34,708 nt of DNA from an uncultured Dialister sp. (GTDB lineage: Bacteria > Bacillota > Negativicutes > Veillonellales > Dialisteraceae), in assembly GCA_900314595.1 (NCBI GenBank), contig OMVW01000017.1:1-34708 (forward strand). Direction: 5' to 3'. The notes beneath the pieces were generated by a model. That model did no database searches, was not told where the DNA came from, and saw nothing but the letters and a program-made list of their open reading frames with translations. The stretch's first letter is position 1. Every line of letters begins with the position of its first letter. A program made the position numbers and the translations under genes. Shown one piece after another: positions 1 to 7,458 of this stretch.

Positions 1-69
1 AGTGACAGAAGCACAAGCGCGTTAACGCGCAGCCAGTAATAAAAGGCCCTTGTGGCCGCATGTGAAGAA
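1..69. other. Window-edge sequence with a palindrome, origin unknown
   Basis: The first 69 bases hold a perfect 14-base palindrome at 17-30 (GCGCGTTAACGCGC) and a short GGCC-bounded repeat near 48-57. A reading frame entering from the left edge stops at 37-39 (TAA TAA), so this could be the tail of a truncated upstream gene, but only 12 codons are visible and they are not recognisable. With the hairpin at 70-98 it could also be the end of an IS200/IS605-type element, whose ends carry hairpins. Nothing here proves that. Confidence 0.2.
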
Positions 70-98
70 CCACCAGCTATGCTGGTGGATTTCTTTTT
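70..98 (+). terminator. Intrinsic terminator
   Basis: A perfect 8-bp stem, CCACCAGC (70-77) with GCTGGTGG (81-88) and loop TAT, is followed by a T-rich run (89-98). It most likely ends transcription entering from the left edge, ahead of pepC. Confidence 0.75.
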
Positions 99-180
99 GT
101 CATTTTCACTGTGCTGTGATAAAAAATAGGGTATAATAAGAAAAAATTGATCTGCAGAAGCAGGGAAATGAGGTTGGAAA

Positions 181-1491
181 ATGAAAGAAATCAATGAGGC
201 CGTACTGGCCGAACTTCGCAAAAACTATAATGAAGATGCCAATGCCCGTGTGCTCCAGGGAACTCTGGCAAAGACGGATATGTCCAAACTTTCCTATGTG
301 CCTGAGAACGGTTCCAGACTGGCCGGCGCCTTTACCTATGAAGTAAAGACTCATGGCATTACAGCCCAGGAAATGTCAGGCCGCTGCTGGATGTTTGCTG
401 CACTCAATATCCTTCGTGAGAAAGTGGCGGAAAAAATCGGGGTCGAAGAATTTGAACTTTCCCAGAATTATCTGACTTTTTACGATAAACTGGAAAAGGC
501 AAATAATTTCCTGCAGATGGTCATCGACCATGCGGATGAACCGGTCAAAGGACAGCTTATGCAGTATGTGCTCCGCGGTATGAGTGACGGCGGGTACTGG
601 TGTCCGGCGGCAGATCTCATTGAAAAATACGGTGTCCTTCCCAAAGCATATTTCCCGGAAACTTTCCAGTCCGGCCACACGATGAATTATATCAATGCGA
701 TCAATAAACTTCTCCGGAAAGATGCCATGGAACTCCGCGAACTGATTGCAAAGGGAGGAGATCCCTATGAAAGAAAAGCGGAAATGATGGGGGAAATTTA
801 TAAAGCCCAGTGCATCGCTTTCGGCCAGCCGCCGGAAGTCTTTGATTTCTCCTGGAAGGACAAGGATGGCAAATTCCATGAGGATAGAAATCTGACACCG
901 AAGGCTTTTTATGAAAAATATACAGGATTTGCCGTCCGTGACTATGCAGCTGTCATCAATGAGCCCCTCCCCGGGAGAGCCATGGATACACCCATTACCT
1001 TCCATGGTATAGAAAATATGGTGGGCAGGGATATGACAGCCCTCAATATTTCCCAGGAAGCGCTGGAAGAACTGTGCGTAAATATGCTCAAGGGCGGAGA
1101 AGCCATCTGGTTTGCCTGTGATGCAGGGGCTTACCTCTCAAGGAAAGACGGAGTCTGGGATCCGGACAGTGTGACTACGGATGAACTTCTCGGCGGGTTT
1201 TCCACATTCATGGAAAAAGGAAAGGCTCTCGAATACAGCCAGAGTTCTGCGAACCATGCCATGCTTTTAACCGGCGTTCATCTCTCCGAAGATGGAAAAC
1301 CGGACCGCTGGAAGATTGAAAATTCCTGGGGTAAAGATGTGGGTAAAGGCGGGTACTTCGTCTGCTCGGAAGCTTATTTTAAACGGTTCGTCTACGAAGC
1401 GGCAGTGAACAGGAAATATTTCAGCAAAGAGCAGCTGGATATGCTCAAAAAAGAACCGGTACGCATCAATGCGTGGGATGAAGATTTATAA
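181..1491 (+). CDS. pepC: Aminopeptidase C (bleomycin hydrolase family, peptidase C1B)
   Basis: A cytosolic cysteine aminopeptidase that trims N-terminal residues from peptides. At 436 residues it has the usual PepC/bleomycin hydrolase length. The papain-type catalytic set is visible: the Cys69 motif (SGRCWMFAALN), His359 in NHAMLLTGV and Asn381 in ENSWG, with the oxyanion Gln just before the Cys motif (TAQEMSGRC). The C-terminus ends INAWDEDL, resembling the C-terminal arm of the family that reaches the active site and restricts it to aminopeptidase action. There is no signal peptide. The ribosome site (GAGGT about 8 bases before ATG) is modest. A TATAAT at 132-137 lies upstream but has no good -35 at normal spacing. 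The gene seems monocistronic: the next one starts behind its own promoter. Confidence 0.95.
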   Translation: MKEINEAVLAELRKNYNEDANARVLQGTLAKTDMSKLSYVPENGSRLAGAFTYEVKTHGITAQEMSGRCWMFAALNILREKVAEKIGVEEFELSQNYLTFYDKLEKANNFLQMVIDHADEPVKGQLMQYVLRGMSDGGYWCPAADLIEKYGVLPKAYFPETFQSGHTMNYINAINKLLRKDAMELRELIAKGGDPYERKAEMMGEIYKAQCIAFGQPPEVFDFSWKDKDGKFHEDRNLTPKAFYEKYTGFAVRDYAAVINEPLPGRAMDTPITFHGIENMVGRDMTALNISQEALEELCVNMLKGGEAIWFACDAGAYLSRKDGVWDPDSVTTDELLGGFSTFMEKGKALEYSQSSANHAMLLTGVHLSEDGKPDRWKIENSWGKDVGKGGYFVCSEAYFKRFVYEAAVNRKYFSKEQLDMLKKEPVRINAWDEDL

Positions 1492-1537
1492 TAGTGATTC
1501 AGCATAAGCTTTTCATTGATTTCATACATATAACATA

Positions 1538-1566
1538 TTGACAACAATACTTTAGTTAGGTAAAAT
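1538..1566 (+). promoter_or_regulatory. Sigma-70-type promoter for the ATP-grasp gene
   Basis: TTGACA (1538-1543), a 17-bp spacer and TAAAAT (1561-1566). The start point should fall near 1573, giving a leader of about 115 nt that contains an intrinsic terminator. Confidence 0.85.
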
Positions 1567-1602
1567 AAATAATAACAAAAATATAAATAACCCTTAAGGG
1601 TT

Positions 1603-1647
1603 GGGCAGGCAATGGCGCCATCAGGTGTCTTTTCGCCTGCCTTTTTT
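1603..1647 (+). terminator. Attenuator-like terminator in the leader of the ATP-grasp gene
   Basis: GGCAGGC (1604-1610) pairs with GCCTGCC (1635-1641) and a run of six T follows (1642-1647). The loop holds a self-complementary TGGCGCCA (1613-1620), and CAGG/CCTG can extend the stem. It lies only about 30 nt after the predicted start point and upstream of the gene. A 14-base palindrome precedes it (1589-1602, centre CTTAAG), and a small hairpin ACGCC-TGG-GGCGT (1663-1675) lies just before the ribosome site. This arrangement suggests premature termination control. No known riboswitch class was recognised. Confidence 0.65.
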
Positions 1648-1692
1648 GTGTTTCATTACTTTACGCCTGGGGCGTTAGGGAGGGCGATGCGT

Positions 1693-3009
1693 ATGGGTTT
1701 AGAAGAACTCAAGGAGCATGTTGAGGTTATTAATAACCAGATGTCGCGATACGGGGTCAAGTTCGGCGTATTCCAGAATGGTGTATACAACGAACGGCTT
1801 TTCCCGTTTGACCCGATTCCGAGAATTATCGGGGCGGATGAGTTCGACGTACTGGAGAGAGGCCTTCAGCAGCGTGTAGATGCACTCAATCTGTTTCTGG
1901 CAGATGTGTATGGTAAAAAGCAGATTATCAAAGATCAGGTGGTTCCGCCTGATTTCGTATATCCATCACCGGGTTATCTGGCCCAGTGTGAGGAAATAAC
2001 TCCACCGAAGAGCATTTACAGTCATATTTCCGGTATCGATCTGGTTAAAGGCAAAGATGGGAACTGGTATATTCTGGAAGATAATCTCCGTATTCCTTCC
2101 GGCGCGTCCTATCCGCTCATTGCCCGTACTCTCTGCCGGCGCTGCTGCCCCCAGACTTTCCGCGACAATCATGTGGTGGATAACAGGCATTACGGTCAGT
2201 GGATTGAAGAGGTCATGGACTATGTCAGCTGCGGCGGCATCAATGTCATCCTGACGCCGGGCCGTTACAACTCCGCTTATTTTGAACATTCCTATCTGGC
2301 AGAACTTTCCCACTCCGTCCTGGCCGAAAGCATGGACCTTTATGTGGAAAACAACTGCGTTTACTATCGCGGCAATAAAGGACCGGTCAAGGTCGGGGCC
2401 ATTTACCGCCGCCTGTCCGATGAATTTATGGATCCTCTCTGCTTCAATCCGGAATCCGTCATCGGTGTGCCCAATATCATGGCTGCCTACCGCGCAGGCA
2501 ATGTAGCTATCCTCAATGCCCCGGGCAACGGTGTGGCTGATGATAAAGGGATTTATTACTTCGTTCCGAAGATGATCAAGTATTATCTGAAAGAAGAACC
2601 GATCCTTCATAATGCACCTACATATCTTCCGTTCTACAAGGACGATATGGACTATACCATGGCAAACCTCGACAAGCTGGTTATCAAGGACGTAGCTGAA
2701 GCCGGCGGATATGGCGTCGTATTTGGCAATTCCCTGCCGCCGGACAAGAAAGAAGAACTGCGCCAGCGGATTATCAATGAACCAAGACGCTTTATTTCTC
2801 AGGAAGTTATCGACTTCGAAGATCTGCCTATCCTTGATGGCGGGTCGGTGGTAGAACGTAAAGCAGACCTGCGTGCTTTCGTGCTTTCCGGCGAAAAGAC
2901 CAGGGTGTGGCCATGCGGCCTGACCCGGTTCTCCAGAAATCCGGACAGCTTTATCGTTAATTCTTCGCAGGGGGGAGGTTTCAAAGATACATGGGTGCTC
3001 TTACATTAA
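1693..3009 (+). CDS. Circularly permuted ATP-grasp protein (type 2, DUF404/DUF407 family)
   Basis: Predicted ATP-dependent carboxylate-amine ligase of the circularly permuted ATP-grasp group; the true substrate is unknown. Family hallmarks are the motif ILEDNLRIPSGASYPLIAR in the first third, VIKDVAEAGGYGVVFG in the nucleotide-binding part, and the C-terminal NSSQGGGFKDTW. Length is 438 residues from this start. The start was chosen because GGGAGG at 1678-1683 is well spaced for ATG 1693; ATG 1687, two codons earlier, is possible. An in-frame ATG at 1612 lies inside the terminator hairpin and was rejected. The last 19 bases overlap the alpha-E gene, implying translational coupling. Such proteins are repeatedly encoded beside alpha-E and transglutaminase-like proteins and are predicted to make or attach small peptides or amides. 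Confidence 0.9.
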   Translation: MGLEELKEHVEVINNQMSRYGVKFGVFQNGVYNERLFPFDPIPRIIGADEFDVLERGLQQRVDALNLFLADVYGKKQIIKDQVVPPDFVYPSPGYLAQCEEITPPKSIYSHISGIDLVKGKDGNWYILEDNLRIPSGASYPLIARTLCRRCCPQTFRDNHVVDNRHYGQWIEEVMDYVSCGGINVILTPGRYNSAYFEHSYLAELSHSVLAESMDLYVENNCVYYRGNKGPVKVGAIYRRLSDEFMDPLCFNPESVIGVPNIMAAYRAGNVAILNAPGNGVADDKGIYYFVPKMIKYYLKEEPILHNAPTYLPFYKDDMDYTMANLDKLVIKDVAEAGGYGVVFGNSLPPDKKEELRQRIINEPRRFISQEVIDFEDLPILDGGSVVERKADLRAFVLSGEKTRVWPCGLTRFSRNPDSFIVNSSQGGGFKDTWVLLH

Positions 3010-3674
3010 ATAAAATTGACCGTCTCTACTGGATGGGGCGGTATGCGGAACGTGTAAATACCACGCTGATGTTCCTGATGGAATACTATGATGAAATGAT
3101 TGACGGTGATCCGATGCCGCATGAAGAATTCTGCGAACGTCTGACACTGCCTGATGTTTATAAAGATAATGAAGATTTCCTTCGCAAGTATACTTTTGAT
3201 GAGAATAATCCGGATTCTGTCTATGTGGCAGCAGACCGCATGCTGGGCAATGGCATGACCCTTCGTGAAACGATCAGTTCCGAAACCCTGTCCTACCTGC
3301 AGATGGCCATGAATTCGCTGGAAGCCGCCAAGACTTCGAGCGCACCGATCCTGAATGCACAGGAAGCCAGGGATGCCATTATGGCCTTCCGCGGAAGCTT
3401 CGATGATACGGTCGAGGACAAAGGCGTCAGAAATATCGTGAAATGCGGCTGGACCGCTGAACGGATCAGCATTTATCTCCGTTTGGGATATCCGGATAAT
3501 CTCTGCGCGCCGGAAATCAATAAACTTCTGTACAGAGTTACCCGCGCACCGGTCCGGATCAGGAGTTCCGCTTTCGCAAAACTTCTGGCTGCCATTTCCG
3601 GCGGGGATGAAGCACCGCTTAAAGGAGACCGGGAAGATCTCATTGAAGCGGCAGAAGAACTGGTTGAAATCTGA
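2991..3674 (+). CDS. Alpha-E domain protein (DUF403), short form
   Basis: An all-helical protein that routinely accompanies circularly permuted ATP-grasp ligases; its biochemical role is not established. The N-terminal signature is clear (KIDRLYWMGRYAERVNTT, close to the family's LYWMGRYxER pattern). At 227 residues it is clearly shorter than the roughly 300 I expect for the family, and the product ends at AAEELVEI. I saw no continuation of the family in other frames of the following 360 bases, so a naturally short form is more likely than a fresh frameshift, but this is not proven. The start overlaps the ATP-grasp gene by 19 bases, and the ribosome site GGGGGAGG lies inside that gene. Confidence 0.85.
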   Translation: MGALTLNKIDRLYWMGRYAERVNTTLMFLMEYYDEMIDGDPMPHEEFCERLTLPDVYKDNEDFLRKYTFDENNPDSVYVAADRMLGNGMTLRETISSETLSYLQMAMNSLEAAKTSSAPILNAQEARDAIMAFRGSFDDTVEDKGVRNIVKCGWTAERISIYLRLGYPDNLCAPEINKLLYRVTRAPVRIRSSAFAKLLAAISGGDEAPLKGDREDLIEAAEELVEI

Positions 3675-3681
3675 TTACTTC

Positions 3682-3857
3682 CCTGCCATGGGCACTGGCA
3701 GGATTGACAGGGGACTGCTTTTCTGAAAGTTGTCCCTGCGGCTTTCAGGCGGAAGGGACCGCCCGGGCTGCTTTCCGGCACTTGGGGAGTGCCGGGAAAA
3801 TTTCATATGATCTGGGCTGTTTCAGAAGGACAAATCATTGCAGGGCCTGCGCCCTGC
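3682..3857 (+). other. Hairpin-rich noncoding segment between alpha-E and transglutaminase genes
   Basis: The 363 bases between the two genes (3675-4037) contain no convincing gene. Within them are several GC-rich inverted repeats: CCTGCCA/TGGCAGG (3682-3702), CCGGCACT/AGTGCCGG (3775-3795) and GCAGGGC/GCCCTGC with loop CTGC (3840-3857). Two more helices interleave: CTGAAAG 3723-3729 with CTTTCAG 3742-3748, and GTCCC 3732-3736 with GGGAC 3755-3759, an A-B-A'-B' order that is either a pseudoknot or a pair of alternative folds. No T-run follows, so these are not ordinary terminators. It could be an untranslated regulatory RNA or decayed sequence. Confidence 0.4.
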
Positions 3858-3969
3858 GGTGATGAGTTCTTTGTTTTTGCCTGCATGCTATTATGGCTCA
3901 TAAGATGCGGCGGGGCAGCCGCTATGGTTGGCTTATATTTAAAAAAATCGAAATTATTACCCTGGACAC

Positions 3970-3998
3970 TTGCAATAAGAGGGCTTTTAGAGTATGAT
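3970..3998 (+). promoter_or_regulatory. Promoter for the transglutaminase-like gene
   Basis: TTGCAA (3970-3975), a 17-bp spacer and TATGAT (3993-3998). The gene begins about 35 bases downstream, so it can be transcribed independently of the ATP-grasp and alpha-E pair. Confidence 0.7.
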
Positions 3999-4037
3999 GG
4001 CTCTTGTACTTGATTTCCCTCAGGGATTCAGACAGGA

Positions 4038-4826
4038 ATGATACGTTTAATGGAAAAAATTTCGTTTTACTATAGAACAGCCAATACATATTCGTCGCCG
4101 GTGAGGGAGCAGGATTTTCTACTTCGATGTATTCCCCAGAATCTGCCGGAGCAGGAGATTCTGGATTTATCACTTTACATTGACCCCCTGCCCACTGGCG
4201 GGAACTATGGTAAGGACAGTTTCGGAAATACAACTTTTACAGGGCGTCTGCCGGAAGGACATACCTTTTTTTCCTATTGGGTCAAAGGGACAGCCCTTCG
4301 GGATGATGACAGGAGAGTGGAATGTGAACCGCTTCCCATTTTTTCCTATCCCTCTATTCTTACAGGACCATCGTCCATGCTGAAAGCTATCTACGATCTG
4401 GCCCCGAAATCAGAGGACGCTCTGGAACAGGCGGACTTTTTCCGGGAGACTGTATACAATCATATGACCTATGTGGCCGGTGTGACCAATGTGCGCACCA
4501 CGGCCAACCAGGCGGCTCTGGGTGGTCAGGGGGTGTGCCAGGATTTCACCCATATTTTTCTTGCGCTCTGCCGGATGAAGCGCATTCCTGCCAGATACGT
4601 GAGCGGGCTCCCTGTAGGGGAGGGCGCCAGCCATGCCTGGGCAGAAGTGTGGTATAAAGGACGCTGGTACGGCATCGATGCGACCCGTAACTGCAGGGCG
4701 GGAGAGAAATACATCAAATTCGGTACCGGACGTGATTTTATTGACTGTCCCATGGAGCAGGGAGTCTTCTGGGGCTGGTGCAATCAGTCACAAACTGTAT
4801 ACAGTAAAGTGGATCTGATCAGCTGA
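4038..4826 (+). CDS. Transglutaminase-like cysteine peptidase/transferase
   Basis: A cytosolic transglutaminase-fold protein of 262 residues. The N-terminal part (about 1-140) resembles the beta-rich bacterial transglutaminase N-terminal domain (YRTANTYSSPVREQDFLLR). The core carries the catalytic triad: Cys167 in GQGVCQDFTHIF, His199 in SHAWAEVWY and Asp214 in YGIDATRN. There is no signal peptide or membrane segment. Members next to ATP-grasp and alpha-E genes are predicted to hydrolyse or transfer the amide or peptide bonds the ligase makes; the real substrate is unknown. The ribosome site AGGA abuts ATG 4038, so ATG 4050 with a 12-base spacing may be the true start. It has its own promoter and ends at a strong bidirectional terminator. 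Confidence 0.9.
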   Translation: MIRLMEKISFYYRTANTYSSPVREQDFLLRCIPQNLPEQEILDLSLYIDPLPTGGNYGKDSFGNTTFTGRLPEGHTFFSYWVKGTALRDDDRRVECEPLPIFSYPSILTGPSSMLKAIYDLAPKSEDALEQADFFRETVYNHMTYVAGVTNVRTTANQAALGGQGVCQDFTHIFLALCRMKRIPARYVSGLPVGEGASHAWAEVWYKGRWYGIDATRNCRAGEKYIKFGTGRDFIDCPMEQGVFWGWCNQSQTVYSKVDLIS

Positions 4827-4835
4827 ATACAATTC

Positions 4836-4873
4836 AAAACCGTGCGGAGATACAATGATCTCCGCACGGTTTT
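4836..4873. terminator. Bidirectional intrinsic terminator
   Basis: A perfect 15-bp inverted repeat (4836-4850 with 4859-4873) is flanked by AAAA on the left and TTTT on the right. It can terminate both the transglutaminase gene (plus) and the convergent uspA-type gene (minus). Confidence 0.9.
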
Positions 4874-4896
4874 ATATTGAGGATTCCGGTTCTGAA

Positions 4897-5325
4897 TTAT
4901 TTGATGATCAGCACTGGCACCTTGACATGGTGGATGACATACTGGGAAACGCTTCCTGTAATAAAAGAAGAGAGGGATCCTTTACCGCTGTTGCCCATAA
5001 TGACCAGGTCGATACCTTTTTCTTCAACTACGGAAGCAATCACATTGCCCGGGACGCCGACCTTCAGGACAGGGGTGAAATGAACGGTATCGGGAACCAG
5101 CTTTTGCGCTTTATCAAGCACGATTCTGGCTGTTTCCCGGATATTTGTAAAACCGTCTTTGTCCAGGTTGACCTGAAGAAGCGGGTAGGCAGCTTCGGTC
5201 ACATCGGCCACTGAGAGGACATAGAGTTCCGCATGATAGGTTTCCACCATATCCAGAGCGCACTGAAAAGCATTGCCTGCGGTGCCTGAGCCGTCCAGAG
5301 GGACCAGAATTCTTTTAAATTTCAT
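4897..5325 (-). CDS. Universal stress protein, UspA family
   Basis: A small cytosolic stress protein of 142 residues, the normal single-domain Usp length. It starts FKRILVPLDGSGTAGNAFQ, and the ATP-binding signature G-x2-G-x9-G-S/T is present near the C-terminus (GNSGKGSLSSFITGS), so it belongs to the nucleotide-binding type. The start at 5325 is fixed by an AAAGGAGGTC ribosome site seven bases upstream; a longer frame to 5361 would begin before that site. It is transcribed alone from its own promoter and converges on the transglutaminase gene. Such proteins are usually induced by starvation or stress; no specific operator is visible. Confidence 0.93.
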   Translation of the reverse strand: MKFKRILVPLDGSGTAGNAFQCALDMVETYHAELYVLSVADVTEAAYPLLQVNLDKDGFTNIRETARIVLDKAQKLVPDTVHFTPVLKVGVPGNVIASVVEEKGIDLVIMGNSGKGSLSSFITGSVSQYVIHHVKVPVLIIK

Positions 5326-5365
5326 AGTGAATGACCTCCTTTTGTGTTTAAATTTCTTCATCTTA

Positions 5366-5395
5366 ATTATAGCAGGTTTTATTTATTTTCTTTAA
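5366..5395 (-). promoter_or_regulatory. Promoter for the UspA-family gene
   Basis: On the minus strand, TTAAAG (5390-5395), an 18-bp spacer and TATAAT (5366-5371) lie about 40 bases upstream of the start codon. Confidence 0.65.
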
Positions 5396-5493
5396 TCTTC
5401 CGTGATAAAGGATGAAAATATTTCCGGAAAAGGTTAGAATAAAAAGAAAAGACTACACCTGTCAATCAGGAAATTCCTGTCAAGGAGGATCAA

Positions 5494-6534
5494 ATGAAAA
5501 AACTATTGCTGGCTGCAGCCATACTTTCGGCGGTATGTGTACCCTGTATGCCTACCGCGGCGAAAGACTCAGGAAAAGTTTCAGCTGAAGCACTGTCTGC
5601 TGCTGTTTCCCACGGATTTGAATATAAAAACAGCGATACCGGTATTTCCATCACACTGCCGGTGTCCCGCGTAGAGAATAAGGATAATAACGGACTTATG
5701 TACCAGGCATATCTTCCTGATTCGGGTCTCTCCCTTATGATCATGTCAAAATCCACCAGGCAGCCCCGCATGGAAAAGAAGCTTCAGGAAACACGTAAAG
5801 CTTCTGAAAAATTCCTCAGGGAAAAGAAGGGGGATTCCAAAGAAACACTGGTTTCCGTAAAGAAAGGAAAAGTGGACGGAGTTCCTGCCATCATCACCAG
5901 CTCCAGAGGGACTGCCGCGGAGGGCGGCTATGAAGTCCTTCGATACTGGGTGAGCAATACTGACGGAGATTATATGATTTCCTTCACTTCAAAGGAAGGA
6001 GAAATGAAATCCGGCGGGAAAACCGTGAAAGGACTGGTGGATTCCATTCACTTTTTCACCCCCATGCAGAGGGTGGAGATCAAGGGAACCGTTTATACCT
6101 ATGACATCCCTGCCAATATGCGTGTGGATTACAAGCCGCCTGTTGCGCCGGACCATGTACTGGTTGCAGGAAATCTTTCCCTCATGACCGGCGTCACAGC
6201 ACTGCCGATTGAAGAAAATGACGACCTTTCCTTCTTCCCCGAAAGCCTTGCCGGACTCACAAAGGATGAGCAGGCTTCCATCGTGGATCACCTCAAAGCC
6301 AAGATTGCCGATGAAGCAAATGGCAGAAAGGTCAAGAAAACGAAATTTGATTTCCGGAATGTTTATGGAAGAGATGCTCTCATCATGGATTTTGAAGACG
6401 GAGATTCTCACAACAGGAGCTTCATTTTCATTCAGGACGGGAAATATATTTCGTTCGATTATATTTATTCTGAAAAAGATAAAGATTATGCGGAAAAGGT
6501 CATTGAACAGTCGGTGAAATCGATTTCTCTCTGA
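5494..6534 (+). CDS. Secreted protein of unknown function, two-repeat architecture
   Basis: A 346-residue protein with a clear signal peptide (MKKLLLAAAILSAVC, probable cleavage after PTAA) and no lipobox, so it should be exported. I recognise no named family. Both halves appear to share a plan. The first runs from GISITLPVSR to a segment with YMISFTSKEGE and then VKGLVDSIHFF near residue 190. The second begins with a Tyr/Asp-rich strand (YTYDIPANMRVDY) and ends YISFDYIYSEKDKDYAEK then VKSISL. This resembles the ending of PsbP/DcrB-like domains, but that is only an impression. The ribosome site AAGGAGG is ideal. It is divergent from the UspA gene. Confidence 0.8.
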   Translation: MKKLLLAAAILSAVCVPCMPTAAKDSGKVSAEALSAAVSHGFEYKNSDTGISITLPVSRVENKDNNGLMYQAYLPDSGLSLMIMSKSTRQPRMEKKLQETRKASEKFLREKKGDSKETLVSVKKGKVDGVPAIITSSRGTAAEGGYEVLRYWVSNTDGDYMISFTSKEGEMKSGGKTVKGLVDSIHFFTPMQRVEIKGTVYTYDIPANMRVDYKPPVAPDHVLVAGNLSLMTGVTALPIEENDDLSFFPESLAGLTKDEQASIVDHLKAKIADEANGRKVKKTKFDFRNVYGRDALIMDFEDGDSHNRSFIFIQDGKYISFDYIYSEKDKDYAEKVIEQSVKSISL

Positions 6535-6600
6535 CCGGCAGAAATCTTTTCATTTTTTCATACCGCCCAAGCAGAAGGTTTGTGTAAAGGAGGGACATCC

Positions 6601-7362
6601 TTGTTTTTCAATTTATTCGGCTCCGGTAAACAGGAGCAGATAGAAGAATATGCCGGCAAAATGGCAAAGGCGGCCATCGAGGATGAGCTCGATGCAGATA
6701 TGCTGGAAGAACTCATTGCTTTTGCAAAGGAAAAAGGTCTGGGCAACAAGCAGTTGGCAAAAGCACAGGCCCTGGCCTGTGACAAAGCTTTCGAAGCCCT
6801 GTATCATGACGGTTATATGGATGACGATGAGTATGGACTCTTTGCGGACCTTCTAAAGCTGTGTTACATGATGAAGGAGGCGGAAAAATACAAATATGAA
6901 ACCATATCCCGCCGGTGCAACGCACTTTTCAAGATTCAGGAAAAAGGGCTGCTTCCAAAGATGGATAAAGAATACGCCAATGTAAAGTATCGGCCGGGAG
7001 AAGAGCTGTATTTCACTTCTGCCGCCCGGTTCATGACACCGGCAAAACCGGTGAAAAGGGAAGATTCCATCATCATTGCGCCGGGTAAGCCTTTCAAAGT
7101 GGGCGGCTGGGAAAACCATGAAGACAAGAGTGCCTGGAAGGAAGGGGAGAAAGGCGCTTTCTGGATGACTTCCGAGCGCCTTGGCTTCCGCAGTAAAGAA
7201 AAGAAAGAAACCATTGAGCTTTCTGATCTGGAATCGGCGGAAATAGGGCAGGGTCCCCTGTGTCTCTACGAAAAAGGAAAAGATGCAACCCTTGCCGTGG
7301 CTATTGATGATTACGAAATGGTAGGCGCCATCCTGTCCAACCTGATGAACCCTGAAAAATAG
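6601..7362 (+). CDS. Conserved-looking cytosolic protein, helical N-terminus plus possible PH-like domain
   Basis: A 253-residue soluble protein without signal peptide. The start is TTG 6601, placed by AAAGGAGGG at 6586-6594; an upstream in-frame TTG at 6580 precedes this ribosome site. Residues about 5-115 are acidic, helical and heptad-like (EEYAGKMAKAAIEDELDADM), with YHDGYMDDDEYGLFADLLK resembling the TerB/DjlA-type helical fold. Residues about 150-245 look beta-rich, with GEKGAFWMTSERLGFRSKEK, then IELSDLESAEIG and LCLYEKGKDATLAVAI. That pattern (G-x-L-x-x-T-x-x-R-L then I-x-L-x-D-I) is typical of bacterial PH-like/GRAM domains. Both assignments are inference from pattern. It follows the secreted protein with a 66-base gap and may share its transcript. 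Confidence 0.75.
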   Translation: MFFNLFGSGKQEQIEEYAGKMAKAAIEDELDADMLEELIAFAKEKGLGNKQLAKAQALACDKAFEALYHDGYMDDDEYGLFADLLKLCYMMKEAEKYKYETISRRCNALFKIQEKGLLPKMDKEYANVKYRPGEELYFTSAARFMTPAKPVKREDSIIIAPGKPFKVGGWENHEDKSAWKEGEKGAFWMTSERLGFRSKEKKETIELSDLESAEIGQGPLCLYEKGKDATLAVAIDDYEMVGAILSNLMNPEK

Positions 7363-7458
7363 ATGGGTCCGGTATCGCTTTGAAATCATTTGAAGCAGTA
7401 TAAGTCATATATTATTGTGAGCTTTAGCTCAATTGGGTTTCATCCCGGGAGGTCTGCC

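Noticed and set aside
1..98. IS200/IS605 element end
   Set aside because: Only hairpins are visible. No transposase sequence is in the window, so this is kept as a possibility only.
376..1005. Minus-strand frame opposite pepC
   Set aside because: Antisense to an unambiguous pepC, with no ribosome site and no recognisable product.
1612..1692. N-terminal extension of the ATP-grasp protein from ATG 1612
   Set aside because: The start lies within the leader terminator and lacks a ribosome site. The family-like sequence begins after 1693.
3789..4013. 74-codon frame between the alpha-E and transglutaminase genes
   Set aside because: No ribosome site, starts inside a hairpin and overlaps the promoter at 3970-3998. 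The composition does not look like a real protein.
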